This document shows, in pieces, positions 37,601 through 45,427 of a DNA stretch of 64,000 nucleotides (position 1 is the stretch's first letter; each line of letters begins with the position of its first letter). The stretch lies in contig NZ_LT891947.1 of assembly GCF_900186465.1 (NCBI RefSeq), forward strand, positions 1 through 64,000. The letters are read 5' to 3'. Source of the stretch: Centipeda felix. Its GTDB lineage: Bacteria > Bacillota > Negativicutes > Selenomonadales > Selenomonadaceae. The notes under the pieces are model-generated. The model did no database searches and was not told the origin of the DNA. It was given only the letters and a program-made list of their open reading frames with translations. The translations under genes were made by a program, and so were the position numbers.

Positions 37601-38368
37601 ATGGGATATCATCTGTGGAATGTTCTTGATGAGCTGAAGTCGGATGCGTATGAGTGGGTGGATCTGACGCACCCACTGAATAACGACAGTCCGTGCTGGG
37701 CGGGGATCCCCGAGGGCTCGGTGGAGCTCTCAAAGACGTGCTTTGACTGGGGCAATCCGATGCTCGACTGCCTCATCCAGACGTTCAAGTTCCCGGGGCA
37801 GTTCGGGACGCACATTGACTTTCCGGGACATTTCGTGCGCAACCTCCCGCTCGCGGAGGACTTCGGTGCGCGGCACATGCTCTATCCGCTGTGTGTGATC
37901 GACGTGACGGAGCAGGTTGCACGCGATGTGCACTATGCGGTGACAGTGGAGGACATCAAGGCGTACGAGGCGAAGTACGGCGCGATTCCGGACGGTGCGT
38001 TTGTCGCACTCTATACGGGGTGGAGCCGTCACTGGCCGGATATGGATGCGATCTCCGGGATCGCCGCGGACGGCAGTGAGAACTTCCCGTCGTGGTCGAT
38101 GGATGCGCTGAAGTATATCTATGAGACGCGCAATGCCGCGGCGAACGGTCATGAGACGCTCGATACGGATGCCTCGACGGAGGCGGCAAAGGCAGGGGAT
38201 CTCGCGTGCGAGCGCTATGTCCTCGGCAAGGGGAAGCTGCAGGTCGAGGTGCTGACGAATCTCGACCGCGTGGCGCCGGCAGGGGCGCTGCTCTTCCTCG
38301 GGTGGCCGAACATCGAGGGCGCGACGGGGCTGCCCGTACGCGCGCTGGCGATTACGCCGAAAAAATAA
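37601..38368 (+). CDS. Cyclase-family (kynurenine formamidase-like) metal hydrolase
   Basis: The 255-residue protein of the cyclase superfamily has the metal-binding motif His-x-Asp-x-Pro-x-His in 'FGTHIDFPGHF' and a second conserved block 'ALYTGWSRHW'. Members hydrolyse N-formylkynurenine, isatin or other amides; this substrate is unknown, and no tryptophan-degradation genes are nearby. AAGGAG precedes the ATG. It is apparently transcribed alone. Confidence 0.85.
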   Translation: MGYHLWNVLDELKSDAYEWVDLTHPLNNDSPCWAGIPEGSVELSKTCFDWGNPMLDCLIQTFKFPGQFGTHIDFPGHFVRNLPLAEDFGARHMLYPLCVIDVTEQVARDVHYAVTVEDIKAYEAKYGAIPDGAFVALYTGWSRHWPDMDAISGIAADGSENFPSWSMDALKYIYETRNAAANGHETLDTDASTEAAKAGDLACERYVLGKGKLQVEVLTNLDRVAPAGALLFLGWPNIEGATGLPVRALAITPKK

Positions 38369-38527
38369 GGGAATGACCTGTGGCAGAGGTGCTGCCATCG
38401 TCTTCGAGCCGTTTTGCAAAGCCGATACCTACCGGCTTGCAGGCGGCTCCTTTTGTCTCCGTGGCAGGACTTTTGCGCTGGGTATCGAATCATAAAGAGA
38501 TAACTTGTGTGTTTAGGAGACGATGAA
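38369..38527. other. Intergenic region before the broken mqnE copy
   Basis: About 160 bp contain two small inverted repeats (TGGCAG-AGGTG-CTGCCA and AAGCCG-ATACCTAC-CGGCTT) but no T-run terminator or clear promoter. No known RNA element is recognised. Confidence 0.35.
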
Positions 38528-39647
38528 TTGCAGAGTAAATACCTCGATATTGAGAAGAAAGCAGAGCGCGGAGAGCGGCTGACGTATGAGGACGGCGTGG
38601 CCCTCTTTGCCTCGCACGACATCGCGTGGCTCGGTGCCCTCGCCGATCATGTGCGCGCAGAAAAATGCGGCGATATTGTCTACTACAATGTGAACTGTCA
38701 TGTGAATCTGACCAATATCTGCATGGCGCACTGTAAGTTCTGCGCGTTTGGGCGTGACGCAGAGGATGCGGGCGCCTACGAGATGAGCGCGTCGGAGGCG
38801 GTGGCACACGTCGCGGAGGCGATGCGCGACCCGCATCTCGCGGGACTGCACGTCGTGAGCGGGCTGCATCCGACGTGGACGTTTGACGACTACCTCCTGC
38901 GTCTGCGCGCGCTGCACGAGGCCTTCCCCTCACTCTACCTGAAGGGGTTCACGGGCGTGGAGATCACGCATTTTGCCCACACGTCGGGGCTCTCCGTGCG
39001 CGAGGTGCTCCTGCGCCTGCGCGAGGCGGGGCTGCAGTCGATCGCGGGCGGCGGCGCGGAGATCCTCTCCGACCGCGTCGGGCGGCGGCGCGGAGATCCT
39101 CTCCGACCGCGTGCGCGGGGAGCTCTGCCCGAACAAGGCGACGGCGGATGAGTGGCTCGCAACGCACCGTACGGCGCACGAACTTGGGATCAAGACGAAT
39201 GCGTCGATGCTCTACGGACACATCGAGACGCTCGAGGAGCGCGTCGCGCACATGATGCGCCTGCGCGACCTGCAGGACGAGACGGGGGGCTTTCAGACGT
39301 TCATCCCGTTCCCGTTCCTGCCGTCACATACGGAGCTGGGGCGGACGGTGCGGCAGACGTCGATGTGGGACGATCTGCGGACGATCGCGATCGCACGCCT
39401 CCTGCTCGATAACTTCCGCAACATCAAGGCGTACTGGGTGATGCTGACCGTGCCCGTGGCGCAGGTCGCGCTCGGGTTCGGTGCGAACGACATCGACGGC
39501 ACCGTGCACAAGGAGACGATCCTCCACGACGCGGGGGCAAAGAGCCCGCGCGCCCTCTCCGAGGATCACATCATCCGCATCATCCGCGAGATCGGACGCA
39601 CGCCCGCCGCGTGTGACAGCAATTTCAACATCATCGAGATGTATTGA
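38528..39647 (+). pseudogene. Second aminofutalosine synthase (mqnE-like), frameshifted by a tandem duplication
   Basis: It encodes a radical SAM protein with the CxxxCxxC cluster in 'NICMAHCKFCAFGRD' and the GGGAEILSDRV segment, like the intact mqnE at 52248. A perfect 34-bp tandem duplication (39045-39112) shifts the frame after 'GGGAEILSDRV', so translation from the TTG at 38528 ends at 39151 with a scrambled tail, while the rest of the enzyme continues in another frame to 39647. Removing one copy restores a continuous frame of 361 residues, the family length. It is either a recent mutation, a reversible (slippage-type) switch, or an assembly error. Confidence 0.85.
39045..39112. repeat. 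34-bp perfect tandem duplication inside the mqnE-like gene
   Basis: Units 39045-39078 and 39079-39112 are identical (each begins CGGGCGGCGGCGCGG and ends CCGACCGCGT). The unit length is not a multiple of three. Confidence 0.95.
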
Positions 39648-39719
39648 GAATTTCGCCAATATGTCCACCGCGAATCCCTTGGAATCAGGGAATATGGCGT
39701 GACGAAGGAGATGAGGACA

Positions 39720-40355
39720 ATGTCCGACACGACGGACGAGGAACGCATTGTGCGCACGATGGAGGCATTCCGCAAAAATCGCTACGATGTCTCGCGCTTT
39801 GCGGAGCGGACTGCGGCGGCGGACTATCTCGCTCGTGAGATTCGCGGCAAGCGCGTCGGATTCGGCGACTCCGAGACGCTGCGGGCGCTTTCCCTCTACG
39901 AGCGGCTAAGTGAGCATAACGAGGTGGTCGATCCGCCACGTGCAGGACACGTCGGCGGCATCGAGGCATTTCTTGCCGCAGGGCGCGAGGCACTGATGAC
40001 GGACATCTTTGTCCTCTCGGCGAACGCCATCACGGAGGAGGGGCAGATCCTCAACATGGACGGCGCGGGCAACCGTGTCGCAGGCTCGCTCTTCGGACAT
40101 GAAAAGACCTACTTTGTCGTGGGCATCAACAAGCTCGTTCCCAACATTGAGGCGGGCATCGACCGCATCCACCGCATTGCCGCCCCGCGCAACGCCCAGC
40201 GCAAGGGGAAGAAAACGCCCTGCGCAGCGGCGGGCGATCGCTGCTATGACTGCGTGGCACTTGAGCGCATCTGCAATGCCCTCACCATCCACTACAAGAA
40301 AATGAGCTACCGCCCGATGGAGCTGGTACTGATCGAGGAGGAACTGGGATTATAG
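39720..40355 (+). CDS. LUD-domain protein (LutC/YkgG-like)
   Basis: The 211-residue LUD-domain protein has 'VGFGDSETLRAL', 'DIFVLSANAITEEGQILNMDGAGNRVAG' (about 39985-40085), and 'GINKLVPNIEAGIDRIHRIAAPRNA', the pattern of stand-alone LUD proteins. LutC-type members work with LutA/LutB in lactate oxidation, but no lutAB is near. Cysteines in 'CAAAGDRCYDCVALERIC' could bind metal. The ATG at 39720 follows GGAGATGAGG; the GTG at 39699 is upstream of that SD. Confidence 0.85.
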   Translation: MSDTTDEERIVRTMEAFRKNRYDVSRFAERTAAADYLAREIRGKRVGFGDSETLRALSLYERLSEHNEVVDPPRAGHVGGIEAFLAAGREALMTDIFVLSANAITEEGQILNMDGAGNRVAGSLFGHEKTYFVVGINKLVPNIEAGIDRIHRIAAPRNAQRKGKKTPCAAAGDRCYDCVALERICNALTIHYKKMSYRPMELVLIEEELGL

Positions 40356-40381
40356 GTGTAAAGCAAATGACACGAAAAAGA

Positions 40382-40410
40382 TTGATATGTCTTTACAAAT
40401 ATGATATTCT
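40382..40410 (+). promoter_or_regulatory. Promoter of the RelB/YoeB module
   Basis: TTGATA (40382-40387), a 17-bp spacer and TATTCT (40405-40410), with AAAAAAGGAGG following before the relB-like ATG. Confidence 0.65.
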
Positions 40411-40431
40411 ACAAAAAAGGAGGCGATTGAT

Positions 40432-40701
40432 ATGGCCCAGGCAATGGTGAATTTTCGGATGGATGCAAACCTCAAGAGCGAGATGGAGGAGACCTGTCGC
40501 AAGATGGGGTTGACGCTCACATCGGCATTCACGATGTTCGCGGCGAAGGTGACGCAGGATCGCCGAATTCCGTTCGAGGTAACGGCAGAACCCGATCCGT
40601 TCTACAGCGAGGAAAACATGGCACGTCTGCGTGCGGCGATTGCGGATGTTGAGGCGGGGCGTAGCACGCTGAAACCGCATGAGCTTATCGAGGTCGACTG
40701 A
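40432..40701 (+). CDS. RelB/DinJ-family antitoxin
   Basis: The 89-residue protein has an N-terminal ribbon-helix-helix ('MVNFRMDANLKSEMEETCRKMGLTLTSAF' spans 40444-40530) that dimerises and binds the operator, and a C-terminal acidic region that should wrap the toxin. The stop codon overlaps the toxin ATG by 1 bp (TGATG), as in typical antitoxin-toxin operons. Confidence 0.92.
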   Translation: MAQAMVNFRMDANLKSEMEETCRKMGLTLTSAFTMFAAKVTQDRRIPFEVTAEPDPFYSEENMARLRAAIADVEAGRSTLKPHELIEVD

Positions 40702-40964
40702 TGGAGAAACTGTGGCAGGATGAAGCGTGGGAAGCCTATCTGTACTGGCAGACGCAGGATAAGAAGACGCTGAAAAAGATCAACCGTCTCATTCAGGATA
40801 TTGACCGCAACGGATACCAATGCCAAGGACAGCCGGAACCGCTCAAGGGCGAGCTTTCCGGCTTTTGGAGTGTTCATATTGATGAAAAGAATCGTCTGGT
40901 TTTCCGCATCAAGGATGGGCGATTCGAGATATGGCAGTGCGGTTCGCACTATCGGGACAAATGA
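40701..40964 (+). CDS. yoeB: YoeB/Txe-family mRNA interferase toxin
   Basis: The 87-residue ribosome-dependent endoribonuclease contains 'WEAYLYWQTQDKKTLKKINRLI', 'GQPEPLKGELSGFWSVHIDEKNRLVFRI' (about 40830-40910), and the C-terminal 'CGSHYRD', in which His and Tyr are part of the YoeB active site ('SHY' end motif). It is translationally coupled to the antitoxin. Confidence 0.93.
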   Translation: MEKLWQDEAWEAYLYWQTQDKKTLKKINRLIQDIDRNGYQCQGQPEPLKGELSGFWSVHIDEKNRLVFRIKDGRFEIWQCGSHYRDK

Positions 40965-40994
40965 ACAACAAAAAAGACGGAATTTTCACGAATT

Positions 40995-41030
40995 CAGCCG
41001 TATCTCATTTCGAGAGGGGCTGTTTTTATT
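40995..41030 (+). terminator. Terminator after the toxin-antitoxin pair
   Basis: CAGCC ... GGGCTG arms with a loop containing a nested ATCTCATTTCGAGAG are followed by TTTTTATT. Confidence 0.6.
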
Positions 41031-41119
41031 GTCTATATACAGTGGATATCCAACCAAGAAAGAGACTTTTGACTTTCTATTGTATAATAACGGATATAAA
41101 ATGAGTAGGAGGGATTTTC

Positions 41120-42718
41120 TTGGCGGTAACGAAACTGGAATTGACATGGGTGGGAAAAGACGAACCCATGCAGAAGATAGAGCCGCGCCTGTTGCTGCAT
41201 CACAAAGAGAAGTCCTACGGTGAGACGGGGACAGGAAATATGCTGATTCACGGGGACAATCTGCTGGCCCTCAGGGCACTACTACCGAGGTACGGCGGGC
41301 AGGTGAAGTGCGTGTATGCAGATATCCCGTATAATACGGGATCGGCGTTCTCTCAGTATGATGACAATCTGGAACATAGTACATGGCTGAACCTCATCAG
41401 GCCACGTATGGAAATCCTTTACCAGCTGTTGAATAGGGATGGCAGCCTGTGGGTTAGCATTGACGATGACGAACAGGCATACGTCAAGGTTTTGCTGGAT
41501 GAGATATTCTCACGCAAGAATTTCATCGCCTCCATCGTTTGGCAAAAACGGACTTCTCCGGACATGAGATCCGTCATCAGCGATGGTCATGACTATGTGC
41601 TTGTTTATGCCAAAGACAAAGATGCATTCAAGGCATCCCGCAATTATTTGCCACTCAGTCCAGAGCAGGCATCCAGTTACAAGAATCCAGATAACGATCC
41701 CAGAGGGCCATGGCGTTCGATTGATTTGACCGGACAGGTCGGTCATGCTACCGCCAGCCAGTTTTATGAAATCGAACTCCCGGACGGACGAAAATTGCCT
41801 CCTCCTGATGGCAGGTGCTGGGCTTTATCCGAAGAAACCTTTCACTCTCTATTGAAGGACAACAGGATTTGGCTTGGCGCAGACGGAACGTCTCGTCCCA
41901 GACAAAAGAAATTTCTGTCAGAAGCAAAGGGTGTCGTTCCTTGGACTTGGTGGACGAATAAAGAGGTCGGGCACAACCAAGAAGCCAAGAAGGAAGTCAT
42001 CGCCCTGTTTGGGCCTGAAAGTCCTTTTGACACACCCAAGCCGGAACGCCTGATTCAGCGCATCTTACAGATCGCCTCCAACGAAGGCGATCTGGTGTTG
42101 GATGCCTTCCTCGGCTCCGGCACCACCGCCGCCGTGGCCCACAAGATGAACCGCCGCTATATTGGAATTGAAATGGGCGACCACTGCTATACCCATTGTA
42201 AGGCGCGCCTAGATAAGGTGGTGGACGGCGAGCAGGGCGGTATCTCCAAGGCACAGAGCTGGACCGGCGGGGGCGGCTATGACTTTTACGAACTTGCACC
42301 TACCCTCCTCAAAGAGGATGCCATCGGGGAACTCGTCATCAATAAGGAATACGATGCCGACAAGCTGGCGGCGGCAGTGGCCCTCCATGAGGGGTACACC
42401 TACTGCCCCGACCAGAAGATGTTCTGGAAACAATCGCAGGGGACGGAGCATTCCTTCCTCTATGTCACCACCAAGCATATCACCGCCGCCTACCTTGCCG
42501 GTATTCAGCAGATAATGGCGGAAAATGAATTCCTGATTGTTGCCTGTAAGTCCTTTGATGAGGGCGCTGACAAGGGAACGCCTCAAATTCGCATCAAGAA
42601 AATTCCCCAGATGCTTTTGGGCAGCTGTGCGTTTGGACGTGAGGACTACGCTCTAAACATTGTGCGCCCGCCACAGTACGAGGACGAGGAAAGTGAGGGC
42701 GAAGATGATGAAGGCTGA
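41120..42718 (+). CDS. mod: Type III restriction-modification DNA methyltransferase (Mod)
   Basis: The 532-residue beta-class adenine-N6 methyltransferase carries catalytic motif IV as 'YADIPYNTGSAF' (Asp-Ile-Pro-Tyr in place of the more usual Asp-Pro-Pro-Tyr) and the SAM motif I 'DAFLGSGTTAAVAHKM' near the C-terminal third. The central 41560-41960 segment should be the target-recognition domain. The TTG start at 41120 has AGGAGG 8 nt upstream. It overlaps res by 14 bp. Confidence 0.92.
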   Translation: MAVTKLELTWVGKDEPMQKIEPRLLLHHKEKSYGETGTGNMLIHGDNLLALRALLPRYGGQVKCVYADIPYNTGSAFSQYDDNLEHSTWLNLIRPRMEILYQLLNRDGSLWVSIDDDEQAYVKVLLDEIFSRKNFIASIVWQKRTSPDMRSVISDGHDYVLVYAKDKDAFKASRNYLPLSPEQASSYKNPDNDPRGPWRSIDLTGQVGHATASQFYEIELPDGRKLPPPDGRCWALSEETFHSLLKDNRIWLGADGTSRPRQKKFLSEAKGVVPWTWWTNKEVGHNQEAKKEVIALFGPESPFDTPKPERLIQRILQIASNEGDLVLDAFLGSGTTAAVAHKMNRRYIGIEMGDHCYTHCKARLDKVVDGEQGGISKAQSWTGGGGYDFYELAPTLLKEDAIGELVINKEYDADKLAAAVALHEGYTYCPDQKMFWKQSQGTEHSFLYVTTKHITAAYLAGIQQIMAENEFLIVACKSFDEGADKGTPQIRIKKIPQMLLGSCAFGREDYALNIVRPPQYEDEESEGEDDEG

Positions 42719-45380
42719 CCTGCGTTTCCTCCAATATACACCGGATTTTATCAGCGGCACGATGTCCCTGCGAGAACCGCAAAAGATTTCCTTGGAGGTG
42801 CTGGCAAATATTCTTCAGGTCGTGCCGCCGGAGAAGGGCATCGACCTCAAGGGCGCCTTGCAGAAGGTGCATGGCCTTTATCCCACATGCACGGACTTCG
42901 AGAGGGAGTTCCTTTCCCTCACCTTTGCACTGGCGACCGGCGTGGGGAAGACGCGCCTGATGGGAGCGTTCATCACCTATCTCTATACGCAATACGGTTT
43001 GAAAAATTTCTTCGTGGTTGCGCCCAACATCACGATATACAACAAGTTGCACAACGATCTCTCACAGTCATCGAGTACCAAGTATGTGTTTAAGGGGTTG
43101 TCCTGCTTCAGTTGGCCGCCCATCATCTATCACGACGATGACTACAAGGAGAAAAATGGCGACGTTTTCTTAGGGGATAGCATCTCCATCTACATCTACA
43201 ACATTTCGAAGTTCGACTCTGAGACGGCCAATATGCGACGTCTGAACGAGCGGCGGGGAGAATCCTTCATCGACTACTTGGCGGGGCTGGATGATCTGGT
43301 GCTGATCATGGACGAGTCTCACCACTACCGTGCGAAAGCTGGAATGCAGGCACTCAATGATCTGAAGCCCGTGCTGGGACTGGAACTGACAGCCACGCCG
43401 CTGGTGGCTGGCAAGGGAGGAAGGCAGGAGAAATTTAGGAACGTCGTATATGAATATCCTCTTTCAGCAGCCATCGAGGCAGGATATACACGTACACCCT
43501 ATGCTATGACCAGAAGCAATATTGAGAGTTTCGGCTTCGGTGAAAAAGAGTTGGATCGTGCTATGATTGATGATGGTATACGGCATCATGAGAAGGTCAA
43601 GGCGCATTTGACCGCGTATGCCGACAAGAGCAACGCCCGTCTCGTGAAGCCTTTTGTCATGATCGTTTGTAAGGATACCGAGCATGCCCAGTCCGTCAAT
43701 GATTACGTCACCTCCGACGATTTCAGGCAGGGCTGTTACAAGGGAAAGACGCTGCTCATCCACTCCAAGCAGGGAGCGGCAGCCAAGGCGTCGAATGTCG
43801 CCTTGCTTGCCGATGTGGAACGGGCAGACAATCCCATAGAAATTGTCATCCATGTGGACATGCTTAAAGAGGGGTGGGATGTGAACAACCTCTACACCAT
43901 CATCCCTCTGCGTACTGCTGCATCGCGTATTCTGCGAGAGCAGATGGTGGGGCGCGGACTACGCTTACCCTACGGTGAACGCACCGGCGACCGCCTGGCG
44001 GATATGGTCATGCTCACTGCTCATGACAACTTTGCTGCGCTTGTCCGGGAAGCCCAAAGCGGCGAGAGCATCTTCTGTCGCGGCAACCTCATCGAGGCGG
44101 ACAAGCTGCCCGATGAGAAGCAAAGCCCTCAGCAGATACCGTTGATCCAGCCGGAACCAGAGGATCTGTCCGAGGCTCACAGAAAGCTTGGGATCGAGCA
44201 GGAAACGGACGAGACCCGCAAGGCGATCCAGGCTGTGAACGCTGTGGCGCAAAAGGCCGTACAGTCAAAGATGAAGGAGAAAAAGTCTGCGGGACTGGAA
44301 GTAAAAGACAAGCAGGACATTGCTAAAGCAGTCATCGAGGAAATCAAAGCCAAAGAGGACTACGGCTATGTCTTCCAGCACAACCAGGATGCTTTTGCAG
44401 CCTTTGTGGCGGAGCAGACCGAGGAATACACTGTGAGGACAAAGGAACGGTTCATCCCCATCCCTCAGCTTGCCATGACCAGCACGGGTGGCGGCGCATA
44501 CATTTTCGATGAGTTCGATCTTGATCTGGCAGAGTTCAACCATGCCCCCATCTCCACCGAACTGATTAGACAGAATCTAGTGGACGCACGGGATGCGGAG
44601 AGGGATGCTACGAGCAAAATAACCTTTATCGCTGAGCGCCCTGTCAACTGCATCGTCGAAATCCTGCGAGGAAAGCCCGTCATCGACTACGAGCAGTGCG
44701 GGGAGCTTGTCGTGAGTCTTGTTCAGTCCGTCTGCCGGCACTATACGGAGCGACATGGCTGCGAGGATATGCGAAACATCGTCATGATGTACCGGCAGGA
44801 CATTGCAGGAAAGATTTACAGGCAGATGATGCAGCACTTTCATAAGACGGAGGAAATGTTCTCCTACGATATCGTGAAGGTCAATGATTTCAATATGCCT
44901 CAGGAACTGTTTGGCAGCTCTGAGCTGGATCTGTTCTCCCCAGACGCTAAAGCGGACGGCATCCGCTCCGTGGTCTTCACGGGGATAGAGAAGGGAGTCT
45001 TCGATAGGGCAAAGTTCGACAGTATTCCGGAACTGACTTTTGCCAGACTCTGTGAACAGGATGTCAAAGTGCTGAAATGGCTTCGTCCTGCTCCTTCCGA
45101 TTTTGATCTCAAGTACGGCAGGGGACACAACTACGAGCCGGACTTCGTGGTGGAAACCGCCGACAGATGTTATCTGGTGGAGATCAAGGGGGAGGACAAG
45201 CTGAACGATACTGGGGTGCTGGCAAAGAAGGAAGTGGGTATTAGATACTGTCAGACAGCCACTGCCGTGTGCCGTGAGCTGCACTACAAGCCATGGGACT
45301 ATGTGTTCATCCCATCGAAGCAGGTGCAGCCAACCTCCAGCATGGAATATCTTTGCGGGCAGTTCGTCTGCCATGTATAA
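42705..45380 (+). CDS. res: Type III restriction enzyme helicase-nuclease subunit (Res)
   Basis: The 891-residue SF2 helicase has Walker A 'ATGVGKTRLMGAF', a DExH box 'LIMDESHHYRA', motif III 'GLELTATPLVAG', and a C-terminal PD-(D/E)xK nuclease with 'YEPDFVVET' and 'YLVEIKGEDK'. It forms the Mod-Res complex that cuts after head-to-head site encounters. The start is ATG 42705 (or 42708) inside the mod 3' end. All catalytic motifs appear intact, so the system is probably active. Confidence 0.94.
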   Translation: MMKADLRFLQYTPDFISGTMSLREPQKISLEVLANILQVVPPEKGIDLKGALQKVHGLYPTCTDFEREFLSLTFALATGVGKTRLMGAFITYLYTQYGLKNFFVVAPNITIYNKLHNDLSQSSSTKYVFKGLSCFSWPPIIYHDDDYKEKNGDVFLGDSISIYIYNISKFDSETANMRRLNERRGESFIDYLAGLDDLVLIMDESHHYRAKAGMQALNDLKPVLGLELTATPLVAGKGGRQEKFRNVVYEYPLSAAIEAGYTRTPYAMTRSNIESFGFGEKELDRAMIDDGIRHHEKVKAHLTAYADKSNARLVKPFVMIVCKDTEHAQSVNDYVTSDDFRQGCYKGKTLLIHSKQGAAAKASNVALLADVERADNPIEIVIHVDMLKEGWDVNNLYTIIPLRTAASRILREQMVGRGLRLPYGERTGDRLADMVMLTAHDNFAALVREAQSGESIFCRGNLIEADKLPDEKQSPQQIPLIQPEPEDLSEAHRKLGIEQETDETRKAIQAVNAVAQKAVQSKMKEKKSAGLEVKDKQDIAKAVIEEIKAKEDYGYVFQHNQDAFAAFVAEQTEEYTVRTKERFIPIPQLAMTSTGGGAYIFDEFDLDLAEFNHAPISTELIRQNLVDARDAERDATSKITFIAERPVNCIVEILRGKPVIDYEQCGELVVSLVQSVCRHYTERHGCEDMRNIVMMYRQDIAGKIYRQMMQHFHKTEEMFSYDIVKVNDFNMPQELFGSSELDLFSPDAKADGIRSVVFTGIEKGVFDRAKFDSIPELTFARLCEQDVKVLKWLRPAPSDFDLKYGRGHNYEPDFVVETADRCYLVEIKGEDKLNDTGVLAKKEVGIRYCQTATAVCRELHYKPWDYVFIPSKQVQPTSSMEYLCGQFVCHV

Positions 45381-45397
45381 ATAGGGCGGATGTTTTT

Positions 45398-45427
45398 TTA
45401 GGCGAGTGTCAATGGAGGTACTCGCCT
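45398..45427. terminator. Hairpin between convergent res and TPR genes
   Basis: AGGCGAGT ... ACTCGCCT arms (8 bp) lie between the two stop codons. T-rich sequence precedes it on the plus strand, and neither side has a classic T tail after the stem, so efficiency is uncertain. Confidence 0.45.
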
